Shown piece after piece: positions 24,880 to 37,814 of a stretch of 64,000 nt of DNA (position 1 is the first letter of the stretch; the number at the start of each line of letters is the position of its first letter). A program made the position numbers and the translations under genes. The notes beneath the pieces were generated by a model. That model was not told the origin of the DNA. It saw only the letters and a program-made list of their open reading frames with translations, and did no database searches. Source of the stretch: Oxyruncus cristatus (Eukaryota; Chordata; Aves; Passeriformes; Cotingidae); NCBI GenBank assembly GCA_013399855.1, contig VXAY01002462.1, forward strand, positions 1,171,259 through 1,235,258, read 5' to 3'.

Positions 24880-25453
24880 GAAAAGCAACATGAGAGTCAG
24901 GGTGTCTCTAGCTTTTCCACTGCTGAGAGCCCTTGGCCATTCATACACCTGCACTGAAGCTACACACACGTGGCACTCTGCGCTACTGACACATGACATC
25001 AGAAATGACAACAAACCGATGTCAGGGAAAGCAAGTGCTTTAAGACAACCAGGTGAGCTGGGATGGTGTCCTGGGTGCAGCTGCACAGGCACTGGCAGAG
25101 GGGCTGCAGGGCGGCCTCTGTGAGGAGAGGCTGAGGCTGTCCTGTGCCACACACAGACAGCTCCAGCTGGCTCCAACCAACACACTGCAGGACATGGCCG
25201 TGAGGATGGGCAATCTTGTATTTTCAATTTGTCTTAGTTTCTCACTACCCAAGTCTATTTCAACTTACATAAATTCAGATTCGTTTTCCCCAAGTTGAGT
25301 CTGTTTTGACTCTGATGGTAATTGGTAAGTGATCTCCCTCTCTTTACCTCGACCCATGTCTTTTTCCATCTTATGTTGTCCCCCATCCTGTTGAGGAGGG
25401 GGAGAGAGAAAGCAATTAAGTAAGCAACCGGCATCCAGAGCCAGCCCACCACA
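24880..25453 (+). mobile_element. Endogenous retrovirus LTR fragment
   Basis: The right end (gccagcccaccaca) and the preceding gatctccctctctttacctc and cctgttgaggaggggg resemble the end of a common avian ERV LTR known to me. A cataaa polyadenylation-like word lies near 25268 in this orientation. The left boundary is not clear and no target duplication was found, so the coordinates and strand are approximate. No retroviral coding sequence is present. Confidence 0.5.
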
Positions 25454-28400
25454 GACTGGTATTTTGAACCTTTTTAGTTGCATTCAGGTACTTGTGAGTG
25501 TTCCCTGAATGAAGAACATGGTATCAAAGCCTCCATATATAGCAGCCTAAAACAGACAAGAAATTTTGCACTATACTGATTTTTTTTTGTTTAATTTTTG
25601 ATGAATTCACACTGTATTAAGTATTGGAGGAGAAAGCAACCCTTTTAAATTCTAGCAGCACTAGCAGCATGTAACCATGGTAATTAAAACAATATTATTT
25701 TTTAAAATTACAAAAGACTACTCTAGACCTATAAAAAGCAAGTATCCAAGAAAGAATATCTTTCTTCCGATAACTACAGTTCATTAAGTCTAAAAAATTA
25801 TTAAAGACACAGACATTTTTTATTCCTGCTAAACAATTAGATATGCCACAGAATAGTGATTTTAATTAAGAATTAAATTAAACAGGGAGTTTGCATGGAC
25901 AGAACTTTCAAGAAGCCTTAAAGCACATTACTGTTAGATGTCTGAGAGAGTATTTTGATTAGAATTTTCTTTCTCTGTATTTATATGAAGATTTCACTGT
26001 CTTAACATATAATTACAACTATTCTAACGGAGGAGTGGTTCCCAATTGGAAAAGAAACCCACCACCACATCCATAAAAAAATCTGTCCTTTTAAGGGTTA
26101 AAATAGAAAGTGCTCACATGACAGCTTAGAAGTATGTAAGTCCGCTTCAGTCATTTCACTGAACTGAACATCTAGTACTGCCATTAAGAATATAAATGAA
26201 TAGGGGTTGAGGGACTGGTCCGTCATAATGTAGTCCTTGCTTAAGACAGATGAAAAAACTCAGTAAGAAACAGCAAGGGTTTCAGAACTTCAGTACTGAT
26301 TTATATAATAGTGTTTAGTGTGACACAAAAGCATTTTTTATTTAACTTACTGATCTGAAACTTCTTCTAACACTGGCTTCTGCCAATAACGAAAAAAGAT
26401 ACATTCTTGGAAACATTACAGTTGCTCAATATGGCAAAACAACTATCCCTGGAGAAAATCTGGTTTTGATTATGAACTAAAATAAGAAAAATGCTTCTGC
26501 AAGCCCAAATGTAGTTGCTTCCTCCCTGAATTCATGAGTGAATTCAGCCACTGCATAGCCATACATGCAGTTGTCATCGAAAATGTTCTGTAGCCCATTA
26601 CACTGAAGAAAGATTTGCAAGTTCAGAAGACACGTATCTTTTTCCCTTTCCAATGTGCTGCAGAACAGCAATTACCCAAAGGGTCATATGGTGCATAAGA
26701 CCCCTGTAGTGGCTTTCTACCTAAAGCAATGGGACCTTGAAAGTTCCCAGATATTACCTGAAGCCCATTAGCGTGAGCAAGTTAGCAAAGGCAAGTTTTG
26801 CCTTAATTGAACAGGAGTGTGGATGAAAAACTACTGACAGGTGAAAGATGTAAGACAAACAAGTCTCACGCGTTCCCAAGTTTCCCATCAAATACAAAAT
26901 TGTCACCAGAAGCCAACATACAACATGGTTACTAACACTAAGAGACTGTGGCATACAAGGTTAACCTCCTATCATATTCAGGGAACCTATCCTTCCCACT
27001 TAGGGTTGTATTTAAATATGCAAATGCCCTGGGAGAGATGTCCACCACAGTACTATCATGTATCCCTGTGCATGTGCCCAATACTATGACATGTCCTACG
27101 CTCTGGATGCATCCCAAGAACTTGCTGCCTTTCCTGAGTGACAGGTGTAGTAAAAGCTGCTGGCTCACATAAACAGGAAAACACACTTGTGGTTTTCTTC
27201 ATTTCTCTTCAATGCCCTTGGCAAAATGCACAAAGAAGTGGAGAGGTGAACAAAGGCTTCAGCTATTTTCAGCTTCCCACAGGAAGCATAGGGGACCTAC
27301 CACAGACGTGTAATTGGATAATGAGGGAGCTCAAGGATGCTGGAAACCTTTGGTGCTTTCTATCACCATGCAGAGAAGCTTAGTGAAAGCTTCAAGTTAA
27401 CCAGACTGCCTGATAAGAAGCAGAAGTCCCAAAAGTCTCATCAGAAAGCCTTTTCATGGTACTGATTGTTCAGCGTAGCAGATTCAGGGCATACAAAACC
27501 CCACCTCAATAAAGACATAGGCTGATTATTTAAATTATAATTTGGCTCAGAATGTCATCTGTCACTAGAGGGAAGCACTACATGTCAATGCCATAGGTGA
27601 AAGACTAAACCATGTAGTGTTTAGGCATGCTGTGCAATGCCACCTTTTATATTTGTAAGAGGGCTTTAAAAAGCACAAACAAAAAGCTTAAAAAGCTGAA
27701 CCTATTATTATGGTTTCTAGCAGAGGGAAGTCTAAATCATCTATTTTTACAAGTTCATGCCAAATCACCTATTCAAAATTTCTTTAGATAAATTTGCAGT
27801 AACAAGATTAAAAACACATAAAAGAAGTTAGTTACAAATGGCAGAACAAACCCTAGGAGGTTTCTGGCAGCTTCATAGGCATTAATCATGGCCCATACAA
27901 AAGTATTCCCCAGGAATTCACATTAAATAAGGCAATAATTCCATCTACAGTTCCAATGACATGAACAAATGACTCAAGATTCAATCCTGTTGTTTATGAT
28001 GTTGCTAGAACCTCTTGATAAAGGTAAAGCCTGAAGTTTACAACTACAGACACATTATTTTTTACAGTATGTTCAGCAGACCATAGGATTACCTACACAA
28101 CTGTATGTTGTTGAAACAATTTTGCTTTCAGTACAACTGAAAAGCTATTTAAAGTTATAGCAGATAAACCCATTTGCTTCAACAGAATTTGCAACCCATT
28201 TCAAATTTTAAAAATAGAAATACTTCAACGTTATGACCAGGAAAACTATCTCTTAAATCAAAAGGGAAACAAAGGGACAACAAAACAAATATAGCAATAC
28301 TGTGGAGACAAAAGAAATCCGTGCATGAAGGCTGTCCTATATGTATACAAAAATACTTTATTCTTGTCTAAGACACTGTCGGAAATGTCCTGAAAGAAAA

Positions 28401-31400
28401 TTCCTAATAGCTGATTTGAACTTTCTCCATTTCTTTTAACAAAGATTGAAGAAGAGCATCTGAAACATTCTGAGGGCAATTTACCAAAATCACTAATACA
28501 GAGTTTCCCATATAACAACCAGTAATAATTATAAAGATCACTTTACATACAAACACCATTATGAAAACATAGTCAACAGTCGCAAAAAATGCCAGACAGT
28601 ATCATAGACATCACTGAAAGTCCCAAATTGCTTTAGGAATTAAAAGAATTAAAGAATTTTATTGTTTCTCAATAAAGCTACAAAAGTGCACAAACAGTGC
28701 TGGTATCCATTTCAGCTCTCTTGTGGTTATCTTGTGTATGGCTTCAGTATTACATTTAGAAGTAGGTATAGCTGTTTGTCTTACCAGGAGAGAAATTTAG
28801 CAGTTTTCTGCAGATATCTCACTCCTCTGTAAATATATTTTTATGTGCATTTAAGTCTGGCAGTCCATATGGTAACACTAACTGTTTCAATTTAAAATAC
28901 AACTACATATCCAAAATTTAACTAAGGCAATGTCAGTACATGAATTTTTATCTTGGACCATATTATTAAGTAATATTAAAAAACAAGAGCCATATTTTAA
29001 AATTTGGTATTATTTGCTTTCCTGAAAATAGGCAAATAGCTTGTAAATAGCTGGCTTTTTAGTTGAAATAGAAATGGATAATTATAGAGGTTATGGAAAG
29101 AAAGTAAAGAAAAATCACAAACTGCATGAAGATGCAAGCTGGAGAAGAGCAATGAGAGAGTACTATCAGAACTCGGGTTAGCACAGTAAAACACTCTTCT
29201 TATTAAAAGCACAATTTCACAAAATATGGCATTTGTGTTCTCGACTGCCATCAAGTTTATGGTTGTGATCTCATATAAGATGTTTATTGATAAACTTGTG
29301 CAGTGAAAAAACCTGAGCTGATATACAGCTGGTATACTGCCACAGAACTGTCCTAAGTCATTGCAGATCACAGACAGGTTGGTGGTCCGGAACAACCGCT
29401 CAGAAATGCTGCAGTGGCAGGAATAGATATTCCCAAGTGCTGGGGAGCAAAAGGGCAGCTTACACTGCTTTGAGCAGTTAAAGGAGAGCAACCTCGCTGG
29501 TGAGAAGAATTTAAATAGCAGCAACGACAAAACCGAAGTTTAAGGAACGGAAGATACTGGCAAGATTCCAGAGGAGAAAGAAGTTTTCTATATAGAAGGA
29601 CCATGAAAAATGGGAAGAAAAAGGAAAGAAAAAAAGAACTTTAACTACCACCTTTACTTAGCAATTATTCCAATCAGAGAAGTATATGGATAGTCCAATC
29701 CATACACTTGTTATGCTGTGAAAAGTCATTGCATTTCACTTAAAGTTTGTAATTCTAAATAAAGTATTTTTCAGCGATGTTGGGGAAATAGAAAACTTAA
29801 CTTTTATAATGCAATATCTGAAGTTGAAGAAGGGCAGGAATCGTTTTTATAAATCAAACATTCATGGCTCAAGGCATATGGCAAAGTGAAATTGGTAATT
29901 TTTATGGTTTTCTTTCCTTTTGCAACTGACTCTACTTTCTAAAATGCATCTGTTTCAGTTGCATCCAAAATAAAAACAACTTCATCAGATGGCAAATGGC
30001 TCACCTTGTGACCACAGGCTAACATCTCAATCTTGTATTATAGTAAAACATTGCCTATAGTAAAACACACTCTGTCATTTCGGGTCAGGCAGCCTGATAC
30101 CTAATGTACACATCCAGGGGCAGAATTGGCCATGTAAGTGCACAGGAAATAAATCCATCCTTTTGACAAAAGACAAATTACAATGTTACAAAGCTGAGCC
30201 AAGCACATTGCCTAGGGTATCTGCAAAGTGCTTGCAGACTGTTCACCTACTATTTGTAAAGTATGAAGACGGAGGACTAGAGGTCCTTGTGCTGCAGTGG
30301 TACATCAGACCTCGGGCCCTCGAATCTTAAAAAAAACCCAAACAGTACATTTGAAACAGTTTTCAAATCATTACTCTTCTATTCTTAAGCCCATATTTTC
30401 GCTTAATGGTTCTTCTTTACTCCACATGATGGTTCTTTAATCTTTCATACCAATTTTTAGCATGATTAAACAGTCAGCATCCACTTTCATTAAATATTTG
30501 ATGATTACTTAGCTCTCACAAGGTGAAAAGTTCCTATGTAGGTTTTGGATGTTTGGTAAAGCCCTAAAAGTACACAAAGACGTGTTTATGCCTTAAAACT
30601 TAGCGAGGCATACACTGTGATACAGAATAGCTAGTCTGCATTATATCTGAGAAATGCTTTAATTCAAAATAACGCACGAGCATTTAATATGTGGCAACCA
30701 AGGATTGAGTGCACAGTTTTATTTTTATCCACTAATTTCAATGTTTTCAGGAGTAATACAACTTGTCTATGCTATTATGCATCATTGGTTTATTTTATTA
30801 ACAAAAGTCATGAAGGCATTGCCTATCAAATGTAAGCATTCACTACAGTACTTATCTCTAGGAATAGAGAGAAGCCTCTGTGAAGAAATAACGTTGGCAG
30901 TTGATTTAGTCTGTAAATTCAATCTGGAGACATCTCTGCCTGGGAAAACATTCTCTCCAGTGCTCACAAGCCTTGCTGACTTCGCTTCTTTGGCAACATA
31001 ACCCTGCAAGTTTGTGACTCCAAGCAAATGGATTCACAGTAGATATGGTGCTAATGATATTCCTGGCTCGTATACGCTCCTATGTCATGTTTTGGTAAGC
31101 TTGTCAGGAAACAAACCATAACTCAAGGGTTTGGAATGAGTGCAGCACAGGCCTCAAAAATCCGTATGATGACCAGACAGTTGTGATTTTCAAGCAATGA
31201 GGCTGCTCTACCAGACAAATGACAAATCCAGTCTTGCAATCTGTCATGACATTTTCACAGAACACTTCAATTTCTGTGAACAAGACAGTTTTCCTTGGTG
31301 ATTTTCCTTCAAGGTAGAAGGTTGGCAAAGAGGAGCACATTTGGTCACCTGTTAATATCCACTCTGAGATGAATTATCAGATCCACGTTTATCCACTGGG

Positions 31401-32651
31401 CAAAAGATTCAATCTACGTGAATCATATGGCTTCTGCATGTGATGAAAGACAAGATGTTAACTTTACAGATCACCCTACTGGAAAATGAAACAGCAATGA
31501 ACAAAGAATGCTGAAGCCTGAGATTTCATGATGAATGTCAAGGTTTCCAGGGGGTCTAAGATCCTAACTGGAATACTGAAAGGACATTATCACCGCTTGA
31601 AGCTAATGCCATAAAGTCACAATAACTGAATGCAGTATTCATTTCCTATGTGCTATCTTTGCTTTGCAGGCACATATCAGGAAAACACAGTTTCTGGAAC
31701 ACACTGATTTCTCTTTCTAGAAGGCAGGGAAATAAGAGCATACTCCCTCTTCTCAGTCAATTGCAGAGCTTCCCCCAGCAGTCCAATGGCTAAGTAATGA
31801 TATCTAGAAATAAAAGGTGAGAATTTCCTAAAAGCCTAGGCTTTGTTTTCAGCTGCCCAAGGTACTACTACAAAATAAGGTGAGGTGAATCAGAGGCCTA
31901 ATGGGAGGTCTGTACAAAGACATGGCATCTTTAGAAAAAGCTGCTCATTTATTTGCAGTTTTGATAAGAAAAGTGGCCAATAGTTTCAGGTTCGTTTAAA
32001 AGACAGGAATACTGTAACTCCTGGTCCCATGCCGGTTCTTTTTCTCAGGTGACATGTGGAGTCTCAGGGAGAGAGTAGCTCTGCTCTGCACATTTCACAT
32101 CTTGCTTTGCTTTTGCAAGAATTGTGCTAAAATATCCAGACTTGTGGCTTTGTCACTGTAAGAGTATAATTAAAGGTCAAGTGTGTCTGCTGCAAAGCAC
32201 TGCAAGTGTACAGACATGTTGGTTGTAAGCTGTGAGCATGTGACTGACATTTATCTATTCATAGAGAAATAGCACGGTGTTGGTATTTCCCGCAATTTGT
32301 AGATGAGAGTTGTAGCAGCTGCTGATGCATCTGGCAGTACTGGGAGCTGGTAGTGATGGAGTGGCTCCTGTTGTCACAAAAGGAGAGAGGGAGTGAGAAT
32401 TCTCAAATGATGGAAGGATAGCTCCAAAGACGAGCAACTCCCAGTGTAACACGAGCAGCTAACCCAGACTGATCACTTTTATTAAGTGCCAGACCTGAAC
32501 TCTCCACATTACTAGAGCTGCAAACACTGTTACAGAGTCTGGAGAGAACCCTCCAAAATGATGCCATTATTTCTATATTAGCATAAGTATACACAACATT
32601 TCTCCTCAGACAGTGTGCTTTCAGCATGTTATCTGAACCGTTTCCAAAGCT

Positions 32652-32667
32652 TCATCATCATCATCAT
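32652..32667. repeat. (TCA)n microsatellite
   Basis: Five TCA units read directly. On the minus strand they make a run of GAT codons inside a chance-looking open frame. Confidence 0.85.
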
Positions 32668-34241
32668 GGTTAGGCTTCACGAATGAAGATCTGAGAAGGA
32701 CTCTACCCACGCTTGCTACAAGCGCATTGATGGCTGAGAAGGTCAATGCGCGATAGACAAGTCCGGTTGCAAAAGGCACAGCAGAAAGTCTCCTTTGGTG
32801 GTATTGGCAAGACTCGGTTCTTTCTGCTTTGTCTTTTCTCCTCAGAAATGATTCCCTGTGTGTTCTCAAAAGAAGTAGCAGCATTATAGATAGTGCATCT
32901 CCATGTCTCCCAGCTGGAGGCCAGAGTAGACCAACGATGGTGATCAATATGGCTAAGGCTGAGATATTGTTTCAGGAAGTATAACTAATACCAAAGAGGT
33001 TTTATTCGGCCTCTTTCTTTCTGTTACAATGCCTCCTGGTAGATAGGTAAAATTGAAGTAGTATAGGAAAACAGACTGCAGAATCAGAGCTTTCTCACAC
33101 ATTGGAGGAAAGCTTCCTACTTCTTATTTTAATACAGCATTCGTTTTTATCTTTAATTGCAAATTACATGTTTAGAACTCTTTTTTCCTGTTAGTGCTCG
33201 CGGATCTGATGAACAAATGTGTTTAGATTTTCCTCTCTGTGCTCCACTTCTCTGTCTCTGACCGTTTTTTTACTCTTAAAGTATTTGTGTGACCACATCG
33301 CTCTGGTTCTCTTTCAAGTAGTAGCTGTTACGAACATTGAAACACAACACACTGCTTTCCTTATGCCATAATTAAACAAAATCAGATCTCAGAACATAAT
33401 AAAGAAAAGACTGGCTGAAGTAGAGACCATATTTTTTTTTTATTTTCAATTGCAGCTTGAACGAAAAGAGAGGGAGAAGGGATGTGAGATAAAACCAAAA
33501 GCAGATGAACATGTTATTGAAGGACTTGAGCTCACAAGTGAGAACCACTGTTTCTAACTTTTTCATTAGTTTCTCACATACTGTGTTTGACAGAATTATT
33601 GCTCTGCTTCCTGACATAATCCACTGCCCTCCAGATACTGCAACAGTAATGTCCCTGTCAAACTTGACACCTGTTTTTCATGTCCAAACATTGATTCTCC
33701 ATCTTACAGCCAATGTATTTCATAAGATTAGATTATCATTATCAGCAAAATATTGATTAGGCTGAAATTCCTACCTGTAAATTTATAGCCTTAATTTTCA
33801 GTAGGTTTAATCAGTTATCTTCAAGCCGATGAAGATGTAATGGAGTCATTAACATGTGTGAAGCAAAATGTGAGGTAGTCTCCCATCTATTTATTAAAGT
33901 TTAACGAAAACAATGAATAAATAATTACTTCTATATAATTGGAGGGAAAGAAAAAAAAAAGAACAAGGGACAGACAACAGAAACTCAGAATTATAAGCCA
34001 CAGACCTTATAGTAAGTAATAACATAGACAAAAGTCTACAAGGAAAGAGCATAATTCTTGTAGCTGCAGAGCAAGAAAGAGGTTAAAGTTCCCCAATATC
34101 AACCCCATCTAAGTCTCTCAACATTCAGCCTATTACCAAGGCCAGTTCTCTCTGTCCCTGTGGTACTATCAAAACACAACTTGTCTGCAGCCCCTGGTTC
34201 CTGAAAGCCTCTTTGGCTGAGTTATCCTGCATAAATGAAGC

Positions 34242-34265
34242 AACTCCCAGTGTAACATGGGAGTT
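34242..34265. repeat. Perfect hairpin, part of a dispersed direct repeat
   Basis: AACTCCCA and TGGGAGTT form 8-bp arms around an 8-nt loop. The left arm and loop belong to a 19-bp sequence at 34239-34257 that recurs exactly at 32433-32451, without the right arm. No family was recognised. Confidence 0.6.
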
Positions 34266-35314
34266 ACTCTGACTTCCACAATTCACATATTCCACCTGAA
34301 ATAGCAGAACTACCTTCTGCCATTTGTTCCTATAATCTGATACATGCTGTTTTCAGTTTGCCATGCACTGTTTCGTTATATTTAACTTCCTCATCATGGG
34401 GAGATATTAATTTTCCCTACATATGTCCACAGTTGAGATCCTCCTGATTCCCTCCTCATTCACTCAGCTTGCACTAATTATTTCTGTTGTATCAATTCCT
34501 CACCGTCGGCCCTTGACTGTTCTTTGCGTGAATCCGCGTTCTCTCCTCTGAGTCTTTTTTGCGACTTTTTCAAGTTCTGGCCCTTAACTCTCTTGTTATT
34601 CTTCAGGGTCATGACGATGCAGTTAGCTGCTGTAGAAACACTTCACAATGCTCTCTTGTAAAAGGTTCTGCAATAAGCATTGTGCTCCATCATTTCGCCA
34701 GGTGCCTTATTTTGTATGTTCAAGTTGAAATCTTGGACCTATAACGTCATGATCATTGAAGAAGAGGGTCAGAAGTAGCTTTTTTAAAATGCAGAGTGAT
34801 TTGTCAAAGCATCCTATGAATGTAGCTCTTCTGAGCCTTAGAAACACATGAGGACACTTTCCAACAGACAGAGTGCACCTCTGAGATGAACAAGACCTCT
34901 GGGACATCAAGGGTACTCTTTCTTCTTACTACTCTTAAAAAAAAAATCTTTCTGCTCCTTCAGTTACCAAATCATCACCATCTGTACGCTGGAAGAACAA
35001 ATGAGGCATTTTCATAGGGAACAAAAAATAAATTTGTTTATTTAAACAGTGTATTTCTAGAAATTACACTGTTCTGATTTAATTGATTCAAAATGCATTT
35101 AAGGGACTAATTTAAGGATCAGAAGTTTGACTTATTTTTCACACAAACCTGTGTTTTTGTAAATTATAGCTGAACAAAGAAATGCATGTGAATGTACATA
35201 TTAGTTGTGTGAACCTTGTGAAGTTATTTCATGAAACATATATTCCAGAAGATTATGAAGTCTCAATACGCCAACAATACAGGAATACAGTTCTGATAAT
35301 GCATGATGTGTGAC

Positions 35315-36282
35315 CCGCTTAGTGGATGAGGAAAGGACTGTGGATATCATCTGCTTAGGCATTTCTAAAGTCTCTGACACTGTTTTCCACAGCTTTTTCC
35401 TGGAGAAACTGGTTTCTCATGGCTTGGATGGGTACACTGTTGGATAAAACCCTGGCTGGATGGCCAGGCCCAGAGAGTGGTGGTGAATGAAGTTACATCC
35501 AGCTGGAGGGCAGGAAGGCTCTACAGTGGGATCTCAACAGGCTGGATAGATGAGCTGAGGCCAACTGTACGATGTTCAACAAGCCAAAGTGCCAGGCCCT
35601 GTCCTTGAGTCACAACAATCCCATGCAATGCTACAGGCTGGGGGAAGAGTGGTAGGAAAGCATCCCAGCAGCAAAGGACCTGGGGGTGCTGGTCAACAGC
35701 AGCTGAACATGAGCCAGTGTGTGCCCAGATAGCCAAGAAGGCCAATAGCCCCCCGGCTTCTATAGGAAATAATGTGGCCAGCAGGACAAGGACAGGAATA
35801 TACCCCAGCATTCGGCACTGGTGAGGCTGCACCTCAAATCCTGTGTTCAGTTTTGGGCCCCTCACTGCAAGAAAGACATTGCGGTGCTGCAACATGTTCA
35901 GAGAAGGGCAACAGAGCTGGTGAAGGGTCTAGGACACAAACTTTGAGAGGAACAGCTGAGGAAACAGGGGCTGTTTAGCCTGAAGAAAAGAAGGCTGTAG
36001 CATGGTGGAGATCAGTTACTTCTCCCAAGTAACTGGAAGGGAGGAAATGGCCTCAAGTTGCTCCAAGGGAGGTTTAGATCAGATATTACAAAAAAATTGT
36101 TCACAGGAAGGGTTTTCATATACCGAAAAAGGTTGCCCAGGAAAGTGATGGAGTTATCATCCCTGGAGGTATTTAGAAGACATGTAGACTTAGGAACATG
36201 GTTTAGCAGTGGGCTTGGCAGTGCTGGGTTAATGGTTGGACTCAATGACCTTAGAGGTCTTTTCCTACTCATGATTCTATGT
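35315..36282 (+). mobile_element. CR1 LINE fragment, degraded RT
   Basis: Runs from the reverse-transcriptase region (tggatgaggaaaggactgtg, corresponding to the block before the YLDF motif) through the C-terminal ORF2 blocks to the tail ggactcaatgaccttagagg and tgattctatg. The frame is broken by several stops and shifts. The segment normally holding the catalytic FADD box is missing: the text jumps from the SSW block to the EGRKAL block near 35501, an internal deletion of a few hundred bases. It is clearly inactive. Confidence 0.9.
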
Positions 36283-37809
36283 AATCCCAGAAGCCTCTTC
36301 CTCTGTCTTCTCCCCAAAACATATAATTCTTATATTTCTTCTTCATTATTCCTTAAGTAAAGAAGTTATTTTACTTTCTCAAAAGAAGTACTTTTACACT
36401 GAATATATCAATCTAAAGTAAACGTATGTGATTTATTCAACAAACTTGTGTTGTCTTCAGCTGTACTGACAATGATACACCTAGGAATGAAAATCCTATA
36501 GAGAGTGACAGTACACTGTTGATAGCATAAGTAGAGTAACTCACTCTTCATTAATTATCCATATATTATGACTGACAAATGCGAGAGAGACAAAATGACT
36601 GTAAGAAAAAACGCTGCATCTTGGCTATTCATTTATGTCTAGCTCTACAATATCCTGGAGCACCTTTATATGGACATATTCAAAACTTCCCTGGAAATCA
36701 AGAGATAACAGATGAGATTTACATGCTCAAACGGCAAACAGCATAAAATTCAGGAACTACAGAGGTTTCTGGGGAAAGAGATACATATACATTTTTCAAA
36801 TTACATGCAAGGCATTTACACTGCTAACGTTGATATGCATTTCAGAGAGAGAAAAATGCACGGTGTTTATCGTGACTGACAGAGTTGTGCCTAAAACCAG
36901 AGAGGCAGGTCATTACTCCTTCAATTTACAGTGCATAATACAAATTTTGCAAACTGTAAAAACATTACGCTCTTGTTTATTCTGCTGTTGTGTTAACATA
37001 GTTTATGGTTGGTCAGAGTGACATTTTACTTCTGAATAATGCAGAGAATCAATAGTCCAACACAGGAGGGAGGCAGGGGAAAGGATGCTTTGGGGGACTT
37101 GCAGAAAAACTTTACTTGGACCGTGCATATTAAACAAGTCCCAAGAGATCACAGAGTAATACAGATACCTGTGCAACCATGTCTAATCCGCTTTCATTAT
37201 CTCTATACAAAGACTGGAGGTCTTTATGCATCTGTAGCATTTATAACCTATGAAATTCTCATTGGCTGCTACATCTTGAAAAGTAGATGTTACCTTCTTT
37301 GGAGCAAAGATGATGACGGTTAAGGAGATATCCAAGTTTAGAGAACCATCCTCTGTACTTTCAGGTCTTGCAGATGAGAAGGAAACATATGACAAAGTTG
37401 GTGAAATCACTAAGTACAGACGCCTGGACACAAAGACAGAATCAGTAGGGTGCAGCAAAACTGTGCAACTGTAAAACCAGCTACGATGAAAAGAATACCA
37501 AAGAGAGAAGAGGTTTGCTATTGAACAAAAAGGAAAAGCTTTCAGTACAGACATCAAGACAACTGAAGTACATAATGCCCTACAGTAAAGACTACTAAAG
37601 CCTACAGTAGGGAAGGAACAAGTATGCTGAAGGGTACTCAGATCTAAGTTGGATATTTTCACATCTCTAGGCTTGTTGGTCAGCCTACTTACTCAAAAAT
37701 TGATTATCTGGGAAACTTGTGTGCAAGATCACAAAAAGGCAAAAATAAAGTTGTATGCTTTTTTTTTGAAGGCTATTTCTAAAACTCTAAAGGAGTTTTA
37801 GAAGAATTC
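36283..37809. other. Non-coding intronic stretch
   Basis: Between the CR1 copy at 35.3-36.28 kb and the solo LTR. No gene, RNA or repeat family was recognised. Confidence 0.6.
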
Positions 37810-37814
37810 AAGGC

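Larger units (their letters stand above)
25454..35314. other. Non-coding intronic stretch
   Basis: About 9.9 kb without a recognised gene or mobile element. It contains a (TCA)n run at 32652-32667 and an 18- to 19-bp direct repeat shared by 32433 and 34239. The open frames present (for example 177 codons at 29530-28997 and 108 codons at 32947-32621, both minus) lack domain features and are judged chance. Confidence 0.55.

Noticed and set aside
28997..29530. 177-codon open frame on the minus strand
   Set aside because: Composition is Ser/Leu/Phe-rich with no motif, no splice-compatible context and no relation to PTPRM. It is best explained as chance in AT-rich DNA.
32060..32110. Possible FN3-1 exon end (ctgcacattt, reverse of a TKCA-like ending)
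   Set aside because: No FN3-like open frame extends from it and there is no compatible donor. The match is a chance decamer.
32621..32947. 108-codon minus-strand frame with an acidic DDDD run
   Set aside because: The acidic run is simply a (TCA)n microsatellite read in reverse. The rest matches no family I know.
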